Source of the DNA: Verrucomicrobiota bacterium
GTDB taxonomy: Bacteria; Verrucomicrobiota; Verrucomicrobiia; Limisphaerales; PALSA-1396
Assembly: GCA_016200005.1 (NCBI GenBank)
Contig: JACQFP010000077.1
Span: forward strand, 23,372 to 87,371
Reading direction: 5' to 3'
Length of the DNA: 64,000 bases
The notes under the pieces are model-generated. The model did not search any database. It was not told where the DNA came from and saw nothing but the letters and a program-made list of their open reading frames with translations. How positions within the stretch are numbered: the stretch's first letter is position 1; the number at the start of each line of letters is the position of its first letter. Position numbers and translations under genes: made by a program. This document shows, in pieces, positions 47,244-54,977 of this stretch.

Positions 47244-48311
47244 GTGTCAAGAAACGCACCGGTCAACGCGGCCCAATTATGTTGGGCGTGGTGGGTGCTC
47301 TGTTTGAGCCTGCCGCTGAGGGCAGCCGAACAAGCGCCGGAAAAGGTTCCATCCGCGCCGAGCGCGCTCGTGTCGGCACGAGTCGTGATCGTCCAGGACC
47401 CGGAAGCCACCGATGCGTTTCGTCCCCGTCCGGAAAAAGTCCAAGCCCTCGTTGATCGGGCCATCACCAATCTGACGGGGAAAACGAGTGCCACCGCGGC
47501 CTGGCGCAGTCTGGTCTCCACGCAGGATGTCATTGGCATCAAGGTCTTCGCCGGCCCCGGCCCCAACAGCGGCACGCGCCCGGCCGTCGTGGCCGCCGTC
47601 GTGCAAGGTCTGTTGCAGAGCGGCCTCCCCGCCAGACAAATCATCGTCTGGGACAAACATTCGGAGGACTTGCGGCTCGCCGGATTCTTCGACCTGGCCG
47701 AGCGTTACGGCATTCGCGTGGCCGGCGGCGCGGACGCGGGCTACGATGAAAAAACTTTTTACGAGACCGCGTTCATCGGAAATCTGGTCTGGGGCGATCT
47801 GGAGTTCGGGAAAAAAGGCGACGGCATCGGGCGCAAATCATTTGTGTCCAAACTGGTCAGCCGCGAAATCACCAAAATCATCAATGTCACACCGCTGTTG
47901 AATCACAATAACGCCGGCGTGTCCGGCCATCTCTACAGCCTGGCGGTCGGCAGCGTGGATAACACGCTGCGCTTCGAGACGGACGATGAACGGCTGGCCG
48001 CCGCCGTGCCGGAGATTTATGCCCTGCGAATGCTCGGTGACCGCGTGGTGCTGAACATCACCGATGCTTTGATCTGCCAGTATCAAGGCGGCGAACGCGG
48101 CCTGCTGCATTACTCCGCCATCCTGAATCAACTCCGTTTCAGCCGCGACCCGGTGGCGCTGGATGTCCTTTCAATTCAGGAACTCGACCACCAGCGCGAG
48201 GCCGCCGGGGTTACCGCCGTCAAAAACAATCTGGAACTGTATCACAACGCCACCCTGCTGGAAATCGGCGTGAGTGATTTGCCCAAGATCAACGTGGAAC
48301 GCTTGCGCTAG
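47244..48311 (+). CDS. Secreted DUF362-domain protein
   Basis: 355 aa with a GTG start at 47244. Signal-like region LCWAWWVLCLSLPLRAAE. The DUF362 part has VIGIKVFAGPGPNSGTRP, QIIVWDKHSEDLRLAGF, ITKIINVTPLLNHNNAGVSG and VLNITDALICQYQGG. No 4Fe-4S cysteine clusters are present, unlike DUF362 proteins fused to ferredoxin domains. Function of DUF362 is not established. Divergent from the TPR lipoprotein gene. Confidence 0.8.
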   Translation: MSRNAPVNAAQLCWAWWVLCLSLPLRAAEQAPEKVPSAPSALVSARVVIVQDPEATDAFRPRPEKVQALVDRAITNLTGKTSATAAWRSLVSTQDVIGIKVFAGPGPNSGTRPAVVAAVVQGLLQSGLPARQIIVWDKHSEDLRLAGFFDLAERYGIRVAGGADAGYDEKTFYETAFIGNLVWGDLEFGKKGDGIGRKSFVSKLVSREITKIINVTPLLNHNNAGVSGHLYSLAVGSVDNTLRFETDDERLAAAVPEIYALRMLGDRVVLNITDALICQYQGGERGLLHYSAILNQLRFSRDPVALDVLSIQELDHQREAAGVTAVKNNLELYHNATLLEIGVSDLPKINVERLR

Positions 48312-48349
48312 CAAGCCGCCGGCAGGCTCCGCATCAACCGTGTCGTTTT

Positions 48350-48815
48350 ATGAGAATATTCTGTTGGTCCGCCCTCCCGACTGGCGCAATCGTCACGCCA
48401 GGCTGGGCGTGTGATATTTGTTCTGTTTTTGCCGCCACACACGCGCGAGGCGGGATCGGCAAAGGATTCTTTGGCGGCGTCGCCGGGCAATTCACCCATT
48501 TCGGCACATGGCAGGAGGAAGGAAGAAAAGTGCCGAACCCGGTCGGCCAGCAGCTTTACAGCCCGGTCTCGCGGATGGTTGCCGGTTACACTTCAACGAA
48601 CGGTTCGGGCTGCAATTGATCGCGCCCGGCATCTGGCGCGGCTCGAACCCGGCGCGAACGCCGGGACGCAAATGGCTCGGCACGTCTTCCGACGCCGGCA
48701 AGACCTTGAGTGAAGTGCAGGCATTGACATGCGACGATGGCTCGCGCTTTACGGCGAGGATGCGACCAACATTTTCAGCGCCAACAACTACAAATACACG
48801 CTGACGATTAAGTGA
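48350..48815 (+). pseudogene. Decayed secreted or outer-membrane protein gene
   Basis: The first frame starts MRIFCWSALPTGAIVTPGWA, then CDICSVFAATHARGGIGKGF, and runs to MVAGYT. The continuation FNERFGLQLIAPGIWRG is in another frame from about 48590, pointing to a one-base deletion. A third stretch ends YKYTLTIK with TGA at 48813-48815. The three pieces read as one disrupted exported protein of the kind with an early CDICS motif and a beta-barrel-like AGYxFNERFGLQL. Much of the body appears deleted as well. Confidence 0.55.
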
Positions 48816-49060
48816 CGTCGGGTAAGGACGATTCCAATCGTTAGACAACGTCCCTTCGCGTTTTTCCGAAGAGGTTTGCTTAACCTTGAATTCAACTGCT
48901 ACGCAACGAAACCCATTTTCACCCAATCCTGGAGTGGCCGTTTGCGCCGAGAAAGCGGAGAATTGGCCGGCGAGTTCCGCCGCCGCCGCCTGCTTCCCGA
49001 CGAGGAAATCCACGACGCCCTGATTCTGGCGCAAACCGCTCTACCGGACTGGGCCATGAC

Positions 49061-49387
49061 TCACACGGGGACTGGTTCAGGAGTGGGCCGGAGCTTGCAA
49101 GGTTTAACGGTGCGGGCGATGCGGGCTTCGAGTTCGTCACCGGCGGTTTCAAGATCAAAATGCGTTTGCAAGTCGAGCCACCAGCCGGGCCGCGTGCCGA
49201 AATAACGGGAGAGGCGCAAGGCGGTGTCCGCCGTGATCGAGCGCTGGCCGCGCACAATCTGGCTCACGCGCATGGGTGTGACGCCGATGGCGTCGGCCAG
49301 CGCGCTCTGGCTCAAGCCCAGCGGTTCAAGGAAGTCGTGCAACAGGATTTCGCCCGGATGCACCGGCGGGATTTTTTTGGTATTCAT
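49061..49387 (-). CDS. higA: HigA-type antitoxin
   Basis: 108 aa helix-turn-helix protein: PPVHPGEILLHDFLEPLGLS, then QSALADAIGVTPMRVSQIVRG and ITADTALRLSRYFGTRPGWW, the classic XRE/HigA layout. It lies 3 bp after the higB-type toxin gene, the reversed toxin-first order usual for higBA. It probably represses its own promoter through the palindrome at 49682-49698. Confidence 0.92.
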   Translation of the reverse strand: MNTKKIPPVHPGEILLHDFLEPLGLSQSALADAIGVTPMRVSQIVRGQRSITADTALRLSRYFGTRPGWWLDLQTHFDLETAGDELEARIARTVKPCKLRPTPEPVPV

Positions 49388-49390
49388 AGT

Positions 49391-49672
49391 TCAGTGGTAA
49401 TCAACAATTTCAACATCGTGCGCGTCCTCGCCCTGCCAGCGGAAGCAAAGGCGCCACTGATCGTTGACGCGGATGCTGTGCTGTCCGGCGCGGTCGCTTT
49501 TCAAGGCTTCCAGGTGGTTGCCGGGCGGCAGCCGCAAATCACGCAACTCCCGCGAGCGGTCAAGCTGGGTGAGCTTGCGGAGCGCCACGCGCTCGATTTG
49601 TGGCGGCAAACCGTGGTCACGCCGCCGCTGCCACAACCGCTCAGTCTTCCGGCAGGCGAAACTGGCAATCAC
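49391..49672 (-). CDS. higB: HigB/RelE-type toxin
   Basis: 93 aa, GTG start. The C-terminal half LPPGNHLEALKSDRAGQHSI and NDQWRLCFRWQGEDAHDVEI is characteristic of HigB mRNA interferases of the RelE fold. N-terminal FACRKTERLWQRRR matches the family start. Paired with higA. Catalytic activity is presumed from family only. Confidence 0.9.
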   Translation of the reverse strand: MIASFACRKTERLWQRRRDHGLPPQIERVALRKLTQLDRSRELRDLRLPPGNHLEALKSDRAGQHSIRVNDQWRLCFRWQGEDAHDVEIVDYH

Positions 49673-49681
49673 CGCGTCAAG

Positions 49682-49698
49682 TTATCGTTGCGCGATAA
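49682..49698. promoter_or_regulatory. Putative HigA operator
   Basis: Inverted repeat TTATCG-N5-CGATAA beginning 10 bp upstream of the higB start codon. A TTGACA box on the minus strand lies next to it (49701-49706). The position fits autoregulation by HigA. Confidence 0.45.
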
Positions 49699-49819
49699 TA
49701 TGTCAAGCTGCGCGGTATTACGCGATGCGAACGGGAGCCAGGCGAACGCGTCGGTGTCAAGGGCGGCGACGCCGATCAAACCCCGTAGGAGACGAGGTGA
49801 CGCGGCTCAATTCAGTTTC

Positions 49820-49915
49820 CGACCTCTGCTTTCTGCTTTCAACTTTCTGCTTTTCACCTGCCCCTTCTGCCTTTGAAACCAGCGGGAGCACCGGCGGCAG
49901 TTTGAAGGCGGATGG
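49820..49915. repeat. Heptamer array plus 54-bp tail (family J, copy 1)
   Basis: CTGCTTT-type heptamers (49825-49860), then a unique tail about 49862-49915 that includes CCTTTGAAACCAGCGGGAGC. The tail recurs almost unchanged at 51494-51546, again after a heptamer array in the same orientation. Confidence 0.8.
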
Positions 49916-50011
49916 CCGCCGGGGCTGGGCTGCGTGAGATTGTCCGCAAGTTCCTTCGGTGAGGCGTGATTTTGAATTGGCAAACCGAGTCGGCGCGCTT
50001 AAATTCCCGCC

Positions 50012-50245
50012 ATGAGTACGCTTGTGGAAATTGAGACGGCCCTGAAGGAATTGCCATTGCAAGAAGCGCAAAGCATTGCGCAGTGGCTGCAAAAATACCT
50101 GGACCAGCAAGGCCGTGCCAGGAACACCCCGGCCCCGCAAGTGTCAGTCACGCTGCCCGACTACGCGGCGCGCCGACGAAGGATTCTGGGCGACAAAATC
50201 CTGCCCAACATGGTCATGCTGGGGCGTGAACAGGAGCGCTGGTGA
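50012..50245 (+). CDS. VapB-like antitoxin (partner toxin truncated)
   Basis: 77 aa. Starts MSTLVEIETALKELPLQEAQ, nearly the same opening as the opposing antitoxin at 50705-50893, so the two are paralogues of a DUF2281-like or VapB family. The C-terminus is basic (YAARRRRILGDKILPNM). Its stop overlaps the GTG of a PIN-domain gene in the usual vapBC manner (GTGA), but that toxin is cut after 18 codons. Confidence 0.75.
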   Translation: MSTLVEIETALKELPLQEAQSIAQWLQKYLDQQGRARNTPAPQVSVTLPDYAARRRRILGDKILPNMVMLGREQERW

Positions 50246-50298
50246 AAATCTACGCTGACACCAGCGTCCTTTTCTCCTTAGTCCACCACGAAAAGTAG
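50242..50298 (+). pseudogene. Truncated VapC (PIN) toxin remnant
   Basis: Reads MKIYADTSVLFSLVHHEK then TAG. The first 13 residues are the canonical PIN-domain start with its catalytic Asp (YADTSVLFSL). The sequence then breaks off at about 50278, exactly where the opposing vapC ends. The rest of the toxin has been lost or replaced. Confidence 0.8.
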
Positions 50299-50724
50299 TG
50301 GCTTGACCGGATCGTCCAGATTGGCCATGCGCTTTTCCAGTGAAGCCAGCGCCAGTCCATGTGTGCGGGCAAGATGCAGCAAGTAAGCATCCGTCCACTG
50401 CCGATGGCCCTGCATGGAACGCAAGCCAACTTCGGTGAACGGCGCATCATCGGGCAGGAAAACATGCCCATCGGCTGCGGTGAATTCGCGCAACTTCGCC
50501 TGTGCCTCCGCCATCGTCAGCCGGGGCGGTTGTTCCTCTTTGCGCTCGTTTCTCCACGGACGCGTCGCGAAACGCAGGAAGCCGCCTTGGGTCATCGGTG
50601 TCGTGTGAAAACGTTCCAACCTCTCCACGAAACTCCTCGCCGCTCCGTGCATCATGTGGTCGGCGAAGACCGACGCGATGATCACGTTCACATCCAGCAG
50701 TGCCTCAGTCGGCGTCGAGGGCAT
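50278..50724 (-). CDS. vapC: VapC-family PIN toxin
   Basis: 148 aa from the ATG at 50722-50724. N-terminal ALLDVNVIIASVFADH carries the first PIN Asp. The C-terminal QWTDAYLLHLARTHGLALAS carries the late acidic residue. The length suits VapC RNases. It overlaps the antitoxin gene by 20 bp. Its 3' end abuts the remnant of another vapC on the opposite strand, suggesting that this module replaced most of that gene. Confidence 0.85.
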   Translation of the reverse strand: MPSTPTEALLDVNVIIASVFADHMMHGAARSFVERLERFHTTPMTQGGFLRFATRPWRNERKEEQPPRLTMAEAQAKLREFTAADGHVFLPDDAPFTEVGLRSMQGHRQWTDAYLLHLARTHGLALASLEKRMANLDDPVKPLLFVVD

Positions 50725-50893
50725 CGTCAATCTCCTCCTGAGTGATCGGACGTCCTGTGGCGGGAACAAGTGGCAGAAGCCGTTTGGGTTCGGATCGCTT
50801 CTTCAGGCGTTGCGCGAGATGGCGGAACAATGCCTCCTGTTGCGGTGACGGCAGCGCATCCACTGCCGCTTCGATCTCAACGAGCGTGCTCAT
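50705..50893 (-). CDS. VapB-like antitoxin
   Basis: 62 aa: MSTLVEIEAAVDALPSPQQE, then ALFRHLAQRLKKRSE and a C-terminal PITQEEIDDALDAD. Same N-terminal family as 50012-50245. It overlaps the PIN toxin gene by 20 bp, so translation is probably coupled. Confidence 0.8.
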   Translation of the reverse strand: MSTLVEIEAAVDALPSPQQEALFRHLAQRLKKRSEPKRLLPLVPATGRPITQEEIDDALDAD

Positions 50894-51283
50894 GTTCGAA
50901 ACGTTAGCATTGCCCGGGCATGAACTTCAAGTGCGCTTTCTCGCCGGAAACATCTTGATCACCTCACGTCGGCGAACAGCCTGCTTCGCGGGTCTGCACG
51001 TTCAACCGTGAGACCGGCTGTGGACCTACGGCTTGAACCCCCCTTGAATCGTGGCAGCCGAGGTGACGAGGCTTAAAACACAAGAAGTCGGCCGGAGCCA
51101 TTCGATTCCGACTTAACGGCAAGGCGCAAATAGGCAAAGACGCAAGGGTGGAAAGGCGCGGCTTCGAGCGGGGCGCGGCTGTCCTCAGCCGCAGCGGGTA
51201 CGCCAGCACGGAACGGTTCGAATTCGCGTCGGTTTGCAATCGGGCGGGCTGCGGCGGAGACCGCCGTGCGCCGTTGAAATTGC
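50894..51283. other. Gene-poor stretch with degenerate repeats
   Basis: I see no convincing gene. The stretch holds CAAGGCGCAAATAGGCAAAG-type degenerate units near 51120 and a small palindrome GCGGCTGTCCTCAGCCGC near 51176. It leads into the stronger inverted repeat at 51284. Confidence 0.4.
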
Positions 51284-51350
51284 CTCGCCCCGTGAAATAA
51301 TACCCGCCGCTTCTCCCAGACCCGCCGCGCGCGCTATTTCACGGGGCGAG
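51284..51350. repeat. Long inverted repeat, 16-bp perfect arms
   Basis: CTCGCCCCGTGAAATA at 51284-51299 and TATTTCACGGGGCGAG at 51335-51350, separated by 35 bp. It would form a stable hairpin in DNA or RNA. No gene covers it. Confidence 0.85.
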
Positions 51351-51351
51351 C

Positions 51352-51546
51352 GTCTTTGCGCCTTGGCGTCTTGGCGTTGAATTCCGTCTGTAGTTTTTGA
51401 AAGTGGCTCTGACTTCCGACCTCTGCCCTCCGACCTCTGACCTCTGACCTCCGTCCTCAGTTTTCTGTTTTCTACTTTCTGCTTTTTGCTTTCTCCCTTC
51501 TGCCTTTGAAACCAGCGGGAGCACCGGCGGCAGCTTGATGGCGGAT
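51352..51546. repeat. Composite heptamer/octamer array plus 53-bp tail (family J, copy 2)
   Basis: In order: CGCCTTGG/CGTCTTGG octamers (complement of 10797-10833), then GACCTCT-type heptamers (51416-51450), TTTTCTG/CTTTCTG heptamers (51458-51493) and a tail 51494-51546 matching 49862-49915. The GACCTCT units are the same family as the insertion in dnaG. Confidence 0.8.
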
Positions 51547-51923
51547 CAGGCGGCATCTTTGAACGGGCGGTGCAGGAGCAGGGAGAGCAGGAGGAAGACG
51601 CCAGCGGCGATGTCCAGCGCGCGCCAAGTGGAGCGCGGAAAATGAAACGATAGAACCGGGTTGAAAAGCAGGCCGATGGCAAAGTATGCCGGGGCGAACG
51701 ACGGCCAGAGGCGACGACGACAAATCCAAAGCGCCCAGCAGCAAACGAGGAAAACCATCCACCGCGTAAAGGTGTAGTAGTTGTAGGGAAGCTGCGCCGT
51801 GGCGTAAAAAGCGAGAGCCGCAGCGAAGCAGCGCGCGATGATGAAAACGATGCGAACAGGTGGCGGCATAAGCATCTCATTTTTGGCAGAACGAGATTTT
51901 CCGCAACTCCTTTCGCTTTTCAT
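51546..51923 (-). CDS. Small membrane protein, DUF6804-like
   Basis: Up to 125 aa with about four hydrophobic segments: IVFIIARCFAAALAFYATA, WMVFLVCCWALWICRR, AYFAIGLLFNPVLSFHF and LDIAAGVFLLLSLLL. The LPYNYYTFTRWMVF motif resembles small DUF6804-type membrane proteins. Internal ATGs at 51875 and 51869 may be the real start, giving about 107-109 aa. Its last codons abut the repeat tail at 51494-51546. Confidence 0.55.
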   Translation of the reverse strand: MKSERSCGKSRSAKNEMLMPPPVRIVFIIARCFAAALAFYATAQLPYNYYTFTRWMVFLVCCWALWICRRRLWPSFAPAYFAIGLLFNPVLSFHFPRSTWRALDIAAGVFLLLSLLLHRPFKDAA

Positions 51924-51947
51924 TTCGCCGCTTTTTCTTAAACTTTG

Positions 51948-51971
51948 AGCATGTAAAAAGATTCACATGCT
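51948..51971. promoter_or_regulatory. Inverted repeat upstream of the CD-NTase gene
   Basis: AGCATGT and ACATGCT flank a 10-nt spacer about 75 bp before the CD-NTase start. A possible operator; no regulator gene is linked, so this is speculative. Confidence 0.3.
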
Positions 51972-52043
51972 GTCCCCAGGACTGATGGTTTTGTGAGGTG
52001 AAAGGAATTGCCCTGGCGGAAAGGCTCTAACGGTGTGAGCGAA

Positions 52044-52916
52044 ATGAATATAGCAAATTGCTTTTTGAAGTTGATTCCGCGAATCCAGCCGACCCCGGCT
52101 GAGATTGCGCTCGCACAACAGCATATCGCTACAATCAGGGTCCGACTGAACTCCACATTCAAGTTGAGCAAAGTTTTGGTTGGAGGCAGTTTTTCACGAG
52201 GCACACTCATCCGGGGAGCAAGCGACGTTGACCTTTTCGCTGTAATCGCCCGAAGCGAGGCAACATGGGGGAACAGATACGAAAGTTCAGAAACAATTCT
52301 TAACCACTTCAGGACTGAACTGGCTCGCCGGTTGCCGAATACACCTGTTGGCCGAGATGTTCACGCTGTAGTTGTGCCATTCTCGCAAGGACCAAGTGTG
52401 GATGTCGTCCCCGCTATTTTCGACCAGATGATCAATGGCCGGCCACAATACCTGATTCCAGATGGTGATGGTGAATGGATGCCGACCAGCCCGGAAAGGC
52501 ATAATCTTTACATCCAGAATGCAAACGAGCGAAGCGGTGGAAAACTGAAGCGCGTAGCCCAAATTCTAAAGTTTTGGCGGCAGTGCAGTTCAACCCGGTT
52601 AGCGATGTCCTCGTTTCACATTGAAATGCTTTTGGCTTCAAGTGGAATTTGTATTGGCGTAAAGAGCTATGCTGCTTTCATAACGAGTGTGCTTCGCAAT
52701 CTTGCCGAACGAGAATGTCGCGCGCTCCAAGACCCGGTTGGCATCGCCGGGCTAATTCCTTTGGTGAAGACAGAAAATCAGCTTGAAAACGCTCTCGCTT
52801 CTGTGAAATACGCTCGCAATCATGCCAACGAAGCTTGTGTGGCCGATTATGCCGGAGATTCAGATGAGGCGTGGCAGCGATGGAACACCGTGTTCAATGG
52901 AAATTTCCCGCGATGA
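52044..52916 (+). CDS. CD-NTase / SMODS-like nucleotide cyclase
   Basis: 290 aa from the ATG at 52044; an SD-preceded TTG at 52008 would add 12 residues. Nucleotidyltransferase core: GGSFSRGT (residues about 48-55), DVDLF with metal Asp 61 and 63, and a third Asp about 120 in SVDVVPAIF. A C-terminal helical domain follows. This arrangement fits the CD-NTase enzymes of CBASS, which make a cyclic oligonucleotide after phage sensing. The product cannot be told from sequence. It overlaps the downstream 4TM effector by ATGA (52913-52916). Confidence 0.82.
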   Translation: MNIANCFLKLIPRIQPTPAEIALAQQHIATIRVRLNSTFKLSKVLVGGSFSRGTLIRGASDVDLFAVIARSEATWGNRYESSETILNHFRTELARRLPNTPVGRDVHAVVVPFSQGPSVDVVPAIFDQMINGRPQYLIPDGDGEWMPTSPERHNLYIQNANERSGGKLKRVAQILKFWRQCSSTRLAMSSFHIEMLLASSGICIGVKSYAAFITSVLRNLAERECRALQDPVGIAGLIPLVKTENQLENALASVKYARNHANEACVADYAGDSDEAWQRWNTVFNGNFPR

Positions 52917-53767
52917 CTACTGATCTCCAAAAACTTCGCAAGATAATTGCCAAGTCGTTCCGCAAGGCAAAGCAGTGGTATCTGGCCTATCTTGTTTCCC
53001 AATTCGTGATTCTTCTCGCCGGTGTTGTTTCCATTTTTGTCGCAATCAGCCCAAACCTGAGTGCGATGATTGCCTTTTTGGGTGTCTTGGCGATTGAAGT
53101 TGTTCGCTGGAGGTCAGATTGCTGGAAGTCAGAAGGCGAATCAGTAAAACGGAAATGGGAAATCGCTGATGGTTTTGGAACCCCATTGGACTGCAAAGAA
53201 ATTGCTGATTGGCTGGCAGCCAGAGCAAAAGGATTCCTCGATGATGTTGCTTCGGGGGAACTGTCGGGTTCGGATTTCGACAGCGTCCAACCACCCGGAG
53301 TTCGGCGTGCTTTGGAGAACACCGAAGAATCCGCATGGTGGAGCAAACACGAAAGCCGAATGATGGTTTCCTATCTCTCGGTCATTCTTGTCTGTGCCGT
53401 AGGCGTTGCGTTCGTCGCGCTAACAACCAGCATCGCGGCGCTCAAGTCTGGCAATGTGCAACAGAGCGGCGCAGTCGTGCAGAATGTTGGCGGGATTATC
53501 TGTTCGGTTTTGGTTTTTGTCTTTTCCATCAATTTGATTCGCCTGCTGACTGACTTTTGTGCTTTTGCGAGAAAGGCCGAAGAAGTTCTTGAGAAATGTA
53601 GCCAGTCGTTGAAGTCATCCAACATCAGTGAGCGCGAAGCCCTGTCGATTCTGCACGATTACCAGTCCGCACGAAACTCTGCCCCACTTTTGCCAACCTT
53701 TGTTTGGAAAAGACATGGCGATCATTGGCGCGAACAATGGTTGCATTTTCGGCCAAACAAAAAATGA
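52913..53767 (+). CDS. S-4TM family putative pore-forming effector
   Basis: 284 aa with two pairs of transmembrane helices: about 22-45 and 48-66, then about 150-172 and 188-212. A charged region between pairs and a C-terminal cytosolic part with LHDYQSARNSAPLLPTFVW and HWREQWL match the SMODS-associated 4TM effector family described with CD-NTases. It is thought to perforate the inner membrane on cyclic-nucleotide binding and abort infection. It overlaps the CD-NTase gene upstream and the LRR gene downstream, both by ATGA. Confidence 0.82.
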   Translation: MTTDLQKLRKIIAKSFRKAKQWYLAYLVSQFVILLAGVVSIFVAISPNLSAMIAFLGVLAIEVVRWRSDCWKSEGESVKRKWEIADGFGTPLDCKEIADWLAARAKGFLDDVASGELSGSDFDSVQPPGVRRALENTEESAWWSKHESRMMVSYLSVILVCAVGVAFVALTTSIAALKSGNVQQSGAVVQNVGGIICSVLVFVFSINLIRLLTDFCAFARKAEEVLEKCSQSLKSSNISEREALSILHDYQSARNSAPLLPTFVWKRHGDHWREQWLHFRPNKK

Positions 53768-54974
53768 GTGAGAAGAACGATTTTGCGTTAGTGCCGAGGC
53801 CGTCAAGCGCGGTTGAAAAAGCCGCGCCCGGCGAAAAGCGCATTTTGTCTGGCATGGTTGCGGACACGCTGGCGTTGAGAAAAGAGGCGGCACTTGCCGC
53901 CGAAAGATTCCGAATCGGGGAATACGAATGGCGCGAGCCGGATTACCGACAGATTCTCATTTGGGCCAAGGCCCTGACTTTGGAGCCGGAGGAAGTGATC
54001 CGGCGGTTGCTCGAGGGAAAAAATGGGACATCTCTATCGGACTGGATTGAAACGACGTTTGACGACGGAACGCTGCTAAGGTTGAACTGGGATTTCGATT
54101 TGCTGCCACTTGACAAGTTTGAGTGGGTTGATGGTTTGGCTCTGACCCACTTACGCTTTTCTCCGTCACTTGAAAAGAGGCCAGCCCTTTCGTTGCGTCT
54201 TCCGTCGTTAAGGTATTTGCAATGCCAGCAGCTTGGTCTAACCCGACTGGACCTTTCTGGTGTGCCGATGCTGGATTGGCTCTGGTGCAATGAGAACCGG
54301 CTCACGGCACTCGACCTTTCCAATCTGCCCAAGTTGACGGTCCTTTGGTGCGACGATAACCAACTCACTGAACTCGACCTTTCCCGCCTGCCCTTGTTGT
54401 ATGAGCTTTCGTGCGCAGACAACCACCTCACGAAACTCGACCTTTCTGGCGTGCCGGTGCTGTCGCGGCTCTGGTGCAACCGCAATCGTTTCACCAAGCT
54501 CGACCTATCCAAAGTGCCTTTGCTTACGAGTCTTTGGTGCGAGAACAATCAGCTCACGGAACTGCGCCTTTCCGATCTGTCCAAATTGGAGGAGCTAAAA
54601 TGCGAAGGCAACAAGCTCACGAAACTGGACTTTTCTGGACTGCGCATGTTGACGACGGTTAACTGCGCGTCCAACCAACTCGCTAAACTTTCTCTCTCCG
54701 ATGTGCCGCTGTTGGCAGAGCTTCACTGCCAGAGCAATCAACTTACCAAGCTTCCTCTCCCTAGTGTGCCGATGTTGACAGAGCTCATGTGCTACGACAA
54801 CCAACTTACGAAACTCGACCTTTCCGGTGCGCCCATGGTGAAGAATCTTTCGTGCGAGGCCGCGAGGGTCGTCCGATTAAGGTTCTCGATATTCGTTCCC
54901 TTCAAAACCTAGAAGAGTTGTGTTACGACGCGGGTCTCACACGCTTGATTCAACGTCCTGATCAAAACTTCTGA
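53764..54974 (+). CDS. Leucine-rich-repeat protein, frameshifted near its end
   Basis: The ATG at 53764 overlaps the effector stop (ATGA). The open frame gives 382 aa to 54912. An N-terminal domain (residues about 1-135) contains RIGEYEWREPDYRQILIWAK and LEPEEVIRRLLEG. It is followed by about ten 21-residue repeats of the form LWCNENRLTALDLSNLPKL (residues about 150-370). Beyond about 54855 the sense frame shifts: the alternative frame continues RPIKVLDIRSLQNLEELCYD and ends LIQRPDQNF at 54974. One indel thus replaces the natural C-terminus with a short aberrant tail. Possible ligand-sensing or target-binding partner of the CBASS genes; alternatively an unrelated cytosolic LRR protein. Confidence 0.75.
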
Positions 54975-54977
54975 GCC

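Noticed and set aside
51185..51880. 231-codon minus-strand frame spanning the 51.2-51.9 kb repeats
   Set aside because: It is low-complexity Ser/Arg-rich and runs through repeat arrays. The frame 51546-51923 with hydrophobic helices is the better gene.
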